Source: Candidatus Nanoanaerosalina halalkaliphila (lineage in GTDB: Archaea; Nanohalarchaeota; Nanosalinia; Nanosalinales; Nanoanaerosalinaceae). From it: 43,476 nt of DNA. This document shows, in pieces, positions 9,564 through 17,989 of this stretch (position 1 is the stretch's first letter; each line of letters begins with the position of its first letter). The notes below the pieces were generated by a model. The model saw only the letters and a program-made list of their open reading frames with translations. It made no database searches and was not told where the DNA came from. The position numbers were made by a program, and so were the translations under genes. The stretch spans positions 1 to 43,476 of the forward strand of contig JALDAE010000004.1 of NCBI GenBank assembly GCA_022729335.1, written 5' to 3'.

Positions 9564-9827
9564 ATGAAAGATTTTTTCGGTCTCCCCGAGTATGACGAGG
9601 AGAACAACGTCATCAAGAACTACAACAGAGAACTGATGCCGGAGCTAGAAGTTGAGATCGACGAAATGCTCCAGAAGGCGATCCTGGTAGATTACAAGAA
9701 AGAAAAAGAAAAGGTATACCTCCTTGGTTCCTCAGACGGTCAGCTGTTCCACACTACACCCGAAAAGATAAATGAAGATCTTGAAGAGGTCATGGACAGC
9801 CTTTACGAAAAAGCTAGAAAACTCTGA
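9564..9827 (+). CDS. Small conserved-looking hypothetical protein
   Basis: Strong SD (aaaaggaggatatgtg) before the ATG; coding-like composition; no recognised family. Confidence 0.65.
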   Translation: MKDFFGLPEYDEENNVIKNYNRELMPELEVEIDEMLQKAILVDYKKEKEKVYLLGSSDGQLFHTTPEKINEDLEEVMDSLYEKARKL

Positions 9828-11070
9828 TAGTTTCGTCCACTTCCTGAGCGATTTCTCTTATCTCCCACTGTGCTCCCTTGTGCTTTCTGTCCTGGATAAA
9901 ACCTCTGTCAAAGTTGTAGTAATCCACTGTAAATGCAACGTCCAGGGAAAGAGCATGGGGAACAACCTCGATCGCGTTGTCACCCGCCTCTTCTCTTAGT
10001 TCTTCATAGACATCAAGAGATCTTTCGCACAGTTCTTCAAAATCTTCCAAGTATTTCGAAATCTGTATTTCGGGTGGAACAACTATGTCTCCTCTTTCCG
10101 CGGCATCATATACTGATTCAACCGACTGCTTCACGGCATCGTTCCTCATGAACTGGTGCCATGTGGCTAGAGACATAGAGGTGAGAAATCCTTTGACAGA
10201 AGGCTTCATCACACCGTAGTTTCCAAGGTTCAGGAAGGACTCCTTGTATTCGCTGTTTTCTAAATCTTCTATATCCACGCAGAAAGTGGTTACAGCGCCG
10301 TTTCCATTATTTTTGATATCTTTTAGAGCTTGATTGGTCTCCGAAAACATGTTTGTAACGGTGTAGCCCTTGTCGTTATGGTCGTTATATATTTCTATGT
10401 TTTTCCTGTTAAACATGATAGGTTCCTGTTCCTCAAGAGCTTCGAGACCTTTATCAATAGCTTCTTTTGTTATGTCAGGTATCCTTGAACTTTCTTTGTT
10501 TATCTCTCGATATATATTGGCAAGCGAGATAAAGTTGAGGTTCTGATGTATGTGTTTGGCTGCAGTACCAAGAGGCAGTACAAACCTAGCGTCCTCTTTT
10601 TTGATATCTTCCTCATCATCAGAGATCATCTTATTGTAGAGCTCTTTCGATCTCTCGTACAGTTCTTCCACTCTTTCGTCTCCCTCGAAAGCAGAGATAA
10701 AATCATCGGCCTCGGTGTATCTCAGACTCTGCTGGAGATACTTGGAATAGTCGAACTGACACATGAACATGGTGGTCTGTCTAGGTACCTTGTAGTTCAG
10801 GCCCTTGTTGGACTGGTAGTAAATAGATGTATGTCCTCCTTTGAGCCATTTCCTTAGAAAATCGCCGACTTTTTCATCAAGAAGCTCCTGGTACTCCTCG
10901 TCCTTCTCCTCTTTTCCGTCGTATCCGAGATCCTCCCTGACAAGTTCAAGAGCTGATTTATCCAGCTGCTCGTGAGAAATTTTTGCGGAGTATGCGTTTA
11001 TTTCGGTGGCTCCATAACCCTGCGGATCCGCCTCTACCTCAACATCGCTGAACTTTATTTCTTCTTCCAT
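9814..11070 (-). CDS. thyX: Long FAD-dependent thymidylate synthase-like protein (ThyX superfamily, apparently duplicated)
   Basis: TTMFMCQFDYSKYLQQSLRYT (ThyX SxRY region), ARFVLPLGTAAKHIHQNLNFISLANIYREI; second half GFLTSMSLATWHQFMRNDAVKQSVES. ATG at 11070 after a GGGGGG SD. Confidence 0.78.
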   Translation of the reverse strand: MEEEIKFSDVEVEADPQGYGATEINAYSAKISHEQLDKSALELVREDLGYDGKEEKDEEYQELLDEKVGDFLRKWLKGGHTSIYYQSNKGLNYKVPRQTTMFMCQFDYSKYLQQSLRYTEADDFISAFEGDERVEELYERSKELYNKMISDDEEDIKKEDARFVLPLGTAAKHIHQNLNFISLANIYREINKESSRIPDITKEAIDKGLEALEEQEPIMFNRKNIEIYNDHNDKGYTVTNMFSETNQALKDIKNNGNGAVTTFCVDIEDLENSEYKESFLNLGNYGVMKPSVKGFLTSMSLATWHQFMRNDAVKQSVESVYDAAERGDIVVPPEIQISKYLEDFEELCERSLDVYEELREEAGDNAIEVVPHALSLDVAFTVDYYNFDRGFIQDRKHKGAQWEIREIAQEVDETIRVF

Positions 11071-11089
11071 CTGTACCCCCCTTATGGTG

Positions 11090-11118
11090 TGATAATTATT
11101 GGGAGGCAACAATTATAA
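11090..11118. promoter_or_regulatory. Imperfect inverted repeat upstream of thyX-like gene
   Basis: tgataattattg-ggagg-caacaattataa; 10 of 12 positions pair; contains a TATA-like TTATAATTG on the minus strand. Confidence 0.45.
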
Positions 11119-11176
11119 GTTGATTTATTGACAAAAAGTAACACCAGTGTTTGAACTTTACATCTGTAAAGGGGTT

Positions 11177-11602
11177 TTAGGAGGTGTGTTTCCGGACGAA
11201 GCTCTCGGTTGCTTCCAGCGCATCTTCAACAGTGTTGTACCTGAAAACCTCCACATCGGGACAGCCGTTTATCATGGCCGAAAGGTTTTTTCCGCCAGGT
11301 CTGAAAAGGCAGAGAACCGGTATATCTTCCTCGACAGCTTTTGATATCTCGAACCCTACACCGAGAGAAGGAGTGGTTACCTCTGCCACGACCATGTCGG
11401 CATCCACAAGCCAATCAATATCTCTTTCAAATATCTCTCTGTCGGTGTTCGGATCCTCTTCTTCCTCGACGTTCCTGTCTCCCACGTGTTCAGTGAGAAC
11501 GTTTCCGAACTCCTTAAGATGGTCAACCAGTTTTCCGTATGTTTCTACGTGTTCCCTTCCTCCTCTTATAGAGGCCGCGAAGTAGATCTTTGGTTCTTCC
11601 AT
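11177..11602 (-). CDS. Nucleoside 2-deoxyribosyltransferase-like / 2'-deoxynucleoside 5'-phosphate N-hydrolase (Rcl/DNPH1 family)
   Basis: KIYFAASIRGGREHVETYGKL, DIDWLVDADMVVAEVTTPSLGVGFEISKAVE. The ORF-track extension to 11812 runs through the tRNA and is not real; ATG at 11602. Confidence 0.88.
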   Translation of the reverse strand: MEEPKIYFAASIRGGREHVETYGKLVDHLKEFGNVLTEHVGDRNVEEEEDPNTDREIFERDIDWLVDADMVVAEVTTPSLGVGFEISKAVEEDIPVLCLFRPGGKNLSAMINGCPDVEVFRYNTVEDALEATESFVRKHTS

Positions 11603-11652
11603 AGAACTGTTTTTGGAACCGATCGTTAAAACATTTTGAGACAAGAAAACAG

Positions 11653-11810
11653 CGTCCGGGGTGGGATTTGAACCCACGTGGGCTGTACGCCCAGTGGCTG
11701 TTTGAGAACCTCTTTTCTCTTGAACCAGTCTGGAAGCAGCAAACCCTAACCAGACCGGTTCAAAAGGTTCATAGCAAGCCACCGCAATAACCAGGCTATG
11801 CGACCCGGAC
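11653..11810 (-). tRNA. tRNA-Ser(GCU), class II, with a 72-nt intron (11700-11771) at position 37/38
   Basis: Acceptor GTCCGGG/CCCGGAC, D arm GCA/TGC, anticodon stem GTGGC/GCCAC with loop TTGCTA|A, variable arm TGGGC-GTACA-GCCCA, T arm GTGGG-TTCAAAT-CCCAC, discriminator G. Intron folds into a canonical bulge-helix-bulge with bulges TA^T and AC^A. Confidence 0.95.
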
Positions 11811-11815
11811 ATGAA

Positions 11816-11834
11816 TACCTGTAAACTACAGGTA
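11816..11834 (-). promoter_or_regulatory. Perfect 8-bp inverted repeat (3-nt loop) directly upstream of tRNA-Ser
   Basis: TACCTGTA-AAC-TACAGGTA; ends 5 nt from the mature tRNA 5' end; ATATAA TATA-like element near 11863-11868. Confidence 0.6.
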
Positions 11835-11964
11835 CCAACATCTGATTTTTTACCACCATTTTTTATATGTCTATCCCGAATGATTCAACAGCACCACAAA
11901 ACCCGTGAAAAGCCGACATAAAATTATTTAAACTTAAAAAATGAATTTTTTATCGTGATTAGAG

Positions 11965-12258
11965 ATGGATTCAAACGTTCTGGACATGACCGAACTCGTT
12001 GGAAAAGATGTCTTCACATCTAAAGGATCTTACTGCGGAAAATCAAGAGACATCGAAATCAACCTCCCGAAGTTTAAAGTAAGAGCGCTTGTAGTGGATG
12101 CTGCAAAAGGCTCGTACCTTTCAAAGAAGGTCGGAGGTAAAAAAGGAGTAATAGTGCCCTACAGCATGGTGAATGCTGTTTCAGATGTTATTGTGATAAA
12201 GCACTTTTCTGGTCAGGTCGACACAGGCGGAGAGGAACAGGAATCAGTTGAAGGATAA
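11965..12258 (+). CDS. PRC-barrel domain protein
   Basis: ELVGKDVFTSKGSYCGKSRDIEINLPKFKVRALVVD...VIVPYSMVNAVSDVIVIK. Confidence 0.85.
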   Translation: MDSNVLDMTELVGKDVFTSKGSYCGKSRDIEINLPKFKVRALVVDAAKGSYLSKKVGGKKGVIVPYSMVNAVSDVIVIKHFSGQVDTGGEEQESVEG

Positions 12259-13269
12259 GCGGTCCAGCCGTTTATCGCTCCTGTTTAGCACTTCGTAGCC
12301 CTTTTCTTTAATCCTTACTTGGTCCTCTATTCTCACTCCTCCTACATCCTTTACATAAAGTCCCGGCTCTATGGTGAAAACGTTTCCTTCTTCAATAACA
12401 TGATTCGAACTTGTTGATATTGTCGGAGGCTCGTGTATCTCCACTCCTATGCCGTGACCAAGGCTGTGAAGGAAGTTCTTGGAAGGGGAGTAGCCTTTTT
12501 CCTCCACTTTTTCCAGAACCCTTTCGCAAATATCGGATACCTCCCTACCAGGTTTCAAGAGATTCAGGGCGAATTCCTGTATCTCCAGAACATCTTTGAA
12601 AAGGTCCTTTCTGCTGCCCTCAATACCGTTGGGTATTATCCGGGTCATGTCGCTGCAGTAGTTCCTGTAACGGCAACCCATATCTACAAGTACGATATCT
12701 CCTATTGAAGCCTCTTTTTCTTTGGGCTCTCTGTGAGGTTTCAGTGTGTTCACGTGCGCCAGCGTATCAAAGGAGTTGTAACAGCCGTGTTCGCGGAAAC
12801 CTGAATCGATTTCCCTGACAACTTCCCACTCGGTCATTCCGGGTTCAAACCTCTCAACAACTTTTTTGAACACCTTTTCGTTTATCCTGCAGGATTCCCT
12901 CAGTCTATCTATCTCAAAATCTCTTTTGACCTTTCTCATCTCTTCCAGAACATCTGTTTTGCTGGTCTCAACATCCATGTCCATATCCCTGTCACACAGG
13001 AAGCCTTCCTCAAGCTTCTCATTCACGTAATCCGCCATCTCTTCTTTTCCGGAGAAAACCCTGGCTCTCGAGACGTTTTCGAAGCCGTACCTGTAAAACT
13101 TGGATACCAGAAACTCCCATTTATCCATCGTTACAAAAAGAAAACCGGATATGTCTTTTAGGCCTGTCAGGTAGGAAAGGTTTGGAGACGAAGAAACCAT
13201 CATTCTTTCGATATCCCTCTGCCTCATTTCCTCTCTCAGTTCACCAATCATTTTTTTGAAACGGTCCAT
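12244..13269 (-). CDS. M24 family metallopeptidase (Xaa-Pro aminopeptidase-like)
   Basis: GDIVLVDMGCRYRNYCSDMTRII, FLHSLGHGIGVEIHEPPTIS, VFTIEPGLYV. ATG 13269 preferred. Confidence 0.93.
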   Translation of the reverse strand: MDRFKKMIGELREEMRQRDIERMMVSSSPNLSYLTGLKDISGFLFVTMDKWEFLVSKFYRYGFENVSRARVFSGKEEMADYVNEKLEEGFLCDRDMDMDVETSKTDVLEEMRKVKRDFEIDRLRESCRINEKVFKKVVERFEPGMTEWEVVREIDSGFREHGCYNSFDTLAHVNTLKPHREPKEKEASIGDIVLVDMGCRYRNYCSDMTRIIPNGIEGSRKDLFKDVLEIQEFALNLLKPGREVSDICERVLEKVEEKGYSPSKNFLHSLGHGIGVEIHEPPTISTSSNHVIEEGNVFTIEPGLYVKDVGGVRIEDQVRIKEKGYEVLNRSDKRLDRLSFN

Positions 13270-13342
13270 GGAACCAACTTGTAAAAAGAAAAATAAAACC
13301 GTTTCCAAAGGATACAAATAAGTAAACTCACAAAACCTTGAT

Positions 13343-13807
13343 ATGTTGTACTTGATATTTCAATTCCTTAGGGAAATACTGGAAAACACGTTCATGCTGT
13401 CATCACACACGGCAAGGTACTTTTTTGTAGCTCTGCTATTATTGACCTTTTACAGGAAAAAACCAGGATCTATAAAGGGATTTCTTGACACTGTCTCGGG
13501 TGCGCTTTCGGACAAGGTAATAGAGAACCAGAAAATCATCGTTTACGGGCTCGTTGTTGCCGGGACTATTTACACCGTCCTGCCTGAAATTGGTTCAGCA
13601 TCGTTCGGTCTGGCAGCTGTACCTCTCGTTTATGCACTTTACGAATCATGGAAAAACGAGATCGAGTTTGAGGAAAAAAGCAGAGCGGAGTACATAGCAT
13701 ATATGCATATATTTTTCCTTGTCCTTGTAGCAACTTTCACTTTCAGTTACTCTTTAGGCAGTCTTGTGGCAGTGTATCTGTTTGCCATAATTTTCATCAA
13801 GATTTAG
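13343..13807 (+). CDS. Predicted multi-pass membrane protein
   Basis: Four hydrophobic segments; no family recognised. Confidence 0.6.
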   Translation: MLYLIFQFLREILENTFMLSSHTARYFFVALLLLTFYRKKPGSIKGFLDTVSGALSDKVIENQKIIVYGLVVAGTIYTVLPEIGSASFGLAAVPLVYALYESWKNEIEFEEKSRAEYIAYMHIFFLVLVATFTFSYSLGSLVAVYLFAIIFIKI

Positions 13808-13817
13808 AGGTCTGAAG

Positions 13818-14942
13818 ATGTTCGAGAAAAGTTTTGTCTGCGGTTCATGCGGCAGCGAGTTCCCGACCACAAGAATGAGATACAGGTGTGACTGTGGAGG
13901 ATCCCTGGATATCAGCTACGATTACAGTAAAATAAGAGGTAAAATCAGTAGAGAAATTCTTGATTCAAGAATTTTCGGACACATGAGGTACAGGGAGTTC
14001 TTGCCTGTCATAAATGAGGGGAACTTGATCTCGATGGGAGAAGGAGGTACACCGCTGCTGAAATCAGAAAGTATCTCGCAGCAGCTCGGTCTCGAGAACC
14101 TGTACTTCAAGCTGGAGAACCTGAACCCTTCCGGCAGTTTCAAGGACAGGGGTTCAGCTGTTGAAGTGGGAAAGGCCCTTGACAGAGGTGCCGAAAAAGC
14201 GGTTGTAGCGTCCACAGGTAACATGGGAGCCTCTCTTTCTGCCTATTCTGCAAAAGCTAACCTGGATATCAAGATAATTGTTCCGGAGAAAGTTCCTGAG
14301 ATAAAACTTGAGCAGATGAAGAGACACGGAGCGGAAATAGAGATGATCGAAGGAGATTACTCCAAGGCTGAAGAAAAAGCATGGGACTTGAAGGAAAAAG
14401 GTTTTTACCTCATGGGCGACTACGCCTACAGGGGAGAAGGAGAGAAAACGGTTGGCCACGAGATAACGGAGCAGATAAAAGCCGACAAGGTCGTCATGCC
14501 TGTTGGAAACGGAACTCTTATGCATGGAACGTACAAGGGCGTAAAGGAGTTCAAAAAAACAGGTCTGGACGAAAACGTACCGGAGATGATAGGTGTCCAG
14601 GCAAAAGGCTGTTCAACTGTTTCAAAGGCTTTCAAAGAAAATAAAGAAAAAATTGAGCCTGTTGGAAACGTCGAAACCGATGCAGGAGCTATAGCATGTG
14701 CTGATCCACTTGATGGAAAATTCGCTCTTGAAGCAGTAAGAGAATCAAATGGTTTTGCGTGCGATGTGAGCGACAGGAAAACAAGGCATGCAAGAGATCT
14801 TCTTGCCAGAGATGAAGGTATCTACGTGGAGTTCACCAGCGGTGCCGCCCTGGCGGGAATAATAGAAAACATCGAAAGGTTCGATAAGAACGAAAAAATC
14901 GTCTGCGTGCTCACGGGCCACGGTCTCAAGGACAAGTTGTGA
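13818..14942 (+). CDS. thrC: Threonine synthase-like PLP enzyme
   Basis: N-terminal zinc-ribbon (CGSCGSEFP..CDCGGSLDISYDY), MGEGGTPLLKS, NPSGSFKDRGSAVEV, ASTGNMGASLSAYSAKA. Confidence 0.85.
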   Translation: MFEKSFVCGSCGSEFPTTRMRYRCDCGGSLDISYDYSKIRGKISREILDSRIFGHMRYREFLPVINEGNLISMGEGGTPLLKSESISQQLGLENLYFKLENLNPSGSFKDRGSAVEVGKALDRGAEKAVVASTGNMGASLSAYSAKANLDIKIIVPEKVPEIKLEQMKRHGAEIEMIEGDYSKAEEKAWDLKEKGFYLMGDYAYRGEGEKTVGHEITEQIKADKVVMPVGNGTLMHGTYKGVKEFKKTGLDENVPEMIGVQAKGCSTVSKAFKENKEKIEPVGNVETDAGAIACADPLDGKFALEAVRESNGFACDVSDRKTRHARDLLARDEGIYVEFTSGAALAGIIENIERFDKNEKIVCVLTGHGLKDKL

Positions 14943-14985
14943 AAACACCGGAAACTGTTTTAACCTTCTTGACAAACAATAAAAC

Positions 14986-15651
14986 ATGAACCTGAGAGAA
15001 AAGTATGGCGGAGATCTTTCCGAGAGCCAGGCCAAAAAAGAGATGAAAGAAGCAGGTATCCCTGTCGTGAAAACTTTCCTGGCCGAAAACAAGATAGAGG
15101 CGGAAAAACACGCGGAAGAAACAGGTTTGCCCGCAGTTTTGAAGATCGACTCAGAAGAAATTAAACACAAGACGGACATAGGAGCGATCAAAAAAGCGTA
15201 TACCATGGAACAGGTCAGAGAGAAATACGATGAGATACTGGGAAACGTCAAAAAAAATATGGAAGACGCCGATATTAACGGAGTAATAGTTGAAGAAGAG
15301 GTCGGGGGAAACGAGTTCATAGCAGGTGTGAACCAGGATCCGCAGTTCGGAAAGGTTCTGATGTTCGGGCTTGGAGGAGTTCATGTGGAGGTGTTCGAGG
15401 ACGTAGTTTTCAGACCTCTGCCGGTAACAGAACAAGATATTCGAGATATGATAGAAGAGACAGAGTCAAAAAAACTTTTGGAAGGGGTGAGAGGTGGAGA
15501 AAAAACCGATAAAGATTTCCTGGTAGAGGTATTGAAAAAGATCGCCGAATTTGGAGAAAAAGAAGAAATCAGAGAGCTTGATGTGAACCCTCTGTTCATC
15601 GAAGGAAACGATATCAAGGTAGCGGATGCCCTTGTGAGGCTGGAGGGATAA
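14986..15651 (+). CDS. Acetate/acyl-CoA ligase (ADP-forming), beta subunit
   Basis: ATP-grasp-type: LPAVLKIDSEEIKHKTDIGAIK, GGNEFIAGVNQDPQFGKVLMFGLGGVHVEVFEDVVFRPLP. Confidence 0.92.
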   Translation: MNLREKYGGDLSESQAKKEMKEAGIPVVKTFLAENKIEAEKHAEETGLPAVLKIDSEEIKHKTDIGAIKKAYTMEQVREKYDEILGNVKKNMEDADINGVIVEEEVGGNEFIAGVNQDPQFGKVLMFGLGGVHVEVFEDVVFRPLPVTEQDIRDMIEETESKKLLEGVRGGEKTDKDFLVEVLKKIAEFGEKEEIRELDVNPLFIEGNDIKVADALVRLEG

Positions 15652-15653
15652 AG

Positions 15654-17030
15654 ATGAGTCTTGAAGAGTTTTTCGAACCAGAGAGCATGGCAGTGGTCGG
15701 TGCATCAAAGACCGTTGGAAAGGTCGGCAACACGGTCCTTAAAAACCTTGAAGAAAAATTCAACGGAAAAATCTATCCAGTTAACCCCAAATACGATGAA
15801 ATAAATGGTCTGGAATGCTACGAATCGGTTGAAAATATAGAGGAGGTTCCAGACAACGTTGTGATAGCCGTACCTGCGAAGATAGCCAACAAGGTAGTCA
15901 AGCAGTGTGTCGAGCTTGAGGTTCCAACAATCACTATGCTTACCTCGGGTTACGAGGAGATAGGTGAACGAGGAGAGGAACTGCAGGAGGAGCTCGAAGG
16001 CTACCTCGAGGACTCCAGTACCAGGATGATAGGTCCGAACTGTCTAGGTATCTGGGACGGACACTCAGGTATTGATTCGATGTTTCTGCCGGGATACAAG
16101 ATAGAGGAGCCTTCAAAAGGAGGCATAGCGCTTATAAGTCAGAGCGGGGCTGTGGGTTCAGCTGTTCTGGACAGGGCTGCCAGTGAAGGCGTGGGTATAT
16201 CCAAGTTCGTCAGTTACGGTAACCAGCTGGATGTTTCCGAAACCGAGCTCATTGAATATCTTGAAAAAGATGAGAACACGGACGCTGTCGCCGTCTACAT
16301 GGAAGGTGCGAAGGACGGAAGGAACTTCCTGGAGAAAACAAGGGAGATAAGCAAAGAAATGCCTGTGGTGGTTTTGAAGGCCGGTAAAACAGAGAAAGGT
16401 TCGGAGGCAGCTGAGTCCCACACAGGTTCGCTTGCAGGCAACTACAGGGTTTACAGAGGTGCTTTTTCACAGGCAGGTGTTGTTGAGGCTGAGAAAAACG
16501 AGGAGCTCATCGACTACGCCAAGACCCTTGCAAAACTCGAAAAACCGGGAGGCAACCGAGTGGCAGTGGTTACAAATGGAGGAGGTTTCGGTGTTCTGTC
16601 GACCGATTCAATTGAGAAAACTTCTCTGGAGCTTGCCGAGTTTTCGGAAGAAACCACGGAAAAACTGGAGGAATCAATGAAAGATTACGGAAACGTGTCA
16701 AACCCTCTGGATCTTATAGGTGATGCAACACCCGAGGACTACAAAAAAGCCTTGGATGTTATCTCTGAAGCCGAAGAAGTGGATATGATACTGGTAATAT
16801 CTTTGATGCAGACGGAACAGATGGGTTCAGAGTTTGTTGACATACTTGAAGATATCAAAAATAACTCGGATAAACCTGTTGTTGGAAGCACACTTGGAGG
16901 GGACTACACCGAGCTCCACAAAACATATTTGGAGGAAGCAGGTATTCCGATGTTCAGCTATCCCGAGGAAGCCGTGAAATCACTTGAAAAACTTTTCAGA
17001 TACCACGAGTGGAAAGATAAAAGGAGTTAA
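15654..17030 (+). CDS. Acetate/acyl-CoA ligase (ADP-forming), alpha subunit
   Basis: ESMAVVGASKTVGKVGNTVLKNL, GPNCLGIWD, ALISQSGAVGSAVLD, ESHTGSLAGNYRVYRGAFSQAGVVE (active-site His region). Confidence 0.93.
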   Translation: MSLEEFFEPESMAVVGASKTVGKVGNTVLKNLEEKFNGKIYPVNPKYDEINGLECYESVENIEEVPDNVVIAVPAKIANKVVKQCVELEVPTITMLTSGYEEIGERGEELQEELEGYLEDSSTRMIGPNCLGIWDGHSGIDSMFLPGYKIEEPSKGGIALISQSGAVGSAVLDRAASEGVGISKFVSYGNQLDVSETELIEYLEKDENTDAVAVYMEGAKDGRNFLEKTREISKEMPVVVLKAGKTEKGSEAAESHTGSLAGNYRVYRGAFSQAGVVEAEKNEELIDYAKTLAKLEKPGGNRVAVVTNGGGFGVLSTDSIEKTSLELAEFSEETTEKLEESMKDYGNVSNPLDLIGDATPEDYKKALDVISEAEEVDMILVISLMQTEQMGSEFVDILEDIKNNSDKPVVGSTLGGDYTELHKTYLEEAGIPMFSYPEEAVKSLEKLFRYHEWKDKRS

Positions 17031-17033
17031 TCA

Positions 17034-17933
17034 ATGGATCTTTTTGGAAAGAAAAAACTCAGGAGAAAGATAGAGGAGCTTGAAGAAAAGATAGAGGAGC
17101 TGGAGAAGTACAAGAAAAGATGGGAGAAAGAAAAGGAAAGGTACAAGCAGGTCGTGACCGAGAAACAGGAGGCTGAGAAAAAACTGAACAAGATGGAGAA
17201 CAGGGTTTCCACCTTAAGGGACAGACTGGAGGAAGACAGGAAAAAAGAAGAAGAACAGATGAAAAAGGAAAAACTTGGTCTTTCTAGAGCTTACAGGTAC
17301 CTGGACAGCCTATCAAGTATAGAGCTGGGAAGAGATGTTTTCACCGCATACAGAAACCCCGGGAACTCCTTTCTGAACGATAAAATGACAGAGGTATTTT
17401 TACACGAGCCTCTCATGATAAAAAGCGTTTTTCAGACACCTCTGAAACTCGATGAAAAAGAATACAATGCAAAAAACTTTGTGACGAATCATTTAAAGGA
17501 AGCTCTTGACCGTAGAACTCTTTTTATTCATTTCTCCGCAGGTGGCTCCGGGATAGGAATATTCGAAGACAGGGAGCCCGTCCAAACATCTGTAATAAAA
17601 TCCGATATAAAGTCACAGCACAAGAAAGGAGGTTACAGCCAGAAAAGGTTTGAAAGACTGAGGGAGCAGCAGATCCGGTCACACATAGAGGATGTGGAGG
17701 AAGAGCTGGAAAGATACCTTGAAAAAAGCTTTGAACAGGTGGTTGTAACAGGCACCGAGGAAAGAAATGAGATACATGGAAAGGTGGAGGAAGATGCTGT
17801 GAAGGTGAAAACAAGGAAAGGGAATATAGCTGAAAAAGAAGACCTTGTAGATTCCTTTGAATCCGGTATGGGAGTTTTCCATGTGAGACTTGATGATGAA
17901 ACAGCAGAGGATATCCTCTCAAATATCGGGTAG
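17034..17933 (+). CDS. VLRF1/Vms1-like peptidyl-tRNA release factor homolog with N-terminal coiled coil
   Basis: SQHKKGGYSQKRFERLREQQIRSHIEDVEEEL matches the eRF1-like VLRF1 GGxxQ loop; N-terminal ~80 aa heptad-rich coiled coil. Confidence 0.75.
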   Translation: MDLFGKKKLRRKIEELEEKIEELEKYKKRWEKEKERYKQVVTEKQEAEKKLNKMENRVSTLRDRLEEDRKKEEEQMKKEKLGLSRAYRYLDSLSSIELGRDVFTAYRNPGNSFLNDKMTEVFLHEPLMIKSVFQTPLKLDEKEYNAKNFVTNHLKEALDRRTLFIHFSAGGSGIGIFEDREPVQTSVIKSDIKSQHKKGGYSQKRFERLREQQIRSHIEDVEEELERYLEKSFEQVVVTGTEERNEIHGKVEEDAVKVKTRKGNIAEKEDLVDSFESGMGVFHVRLDDETAEDILSNIG

Positions 17934-17989
17934 TTTTTACCTAAAAAAAGTTTTAGATATAAAATGTTCACCTTCGATTTTTTCTGTTA

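Noticed and set aside
11177-11812. Long ORF of 211 aa as given in the ORF track
   Set aside because: The N-terminal 70 codons run through the tRNA-Ser gene; the real start is ATG at 11602.
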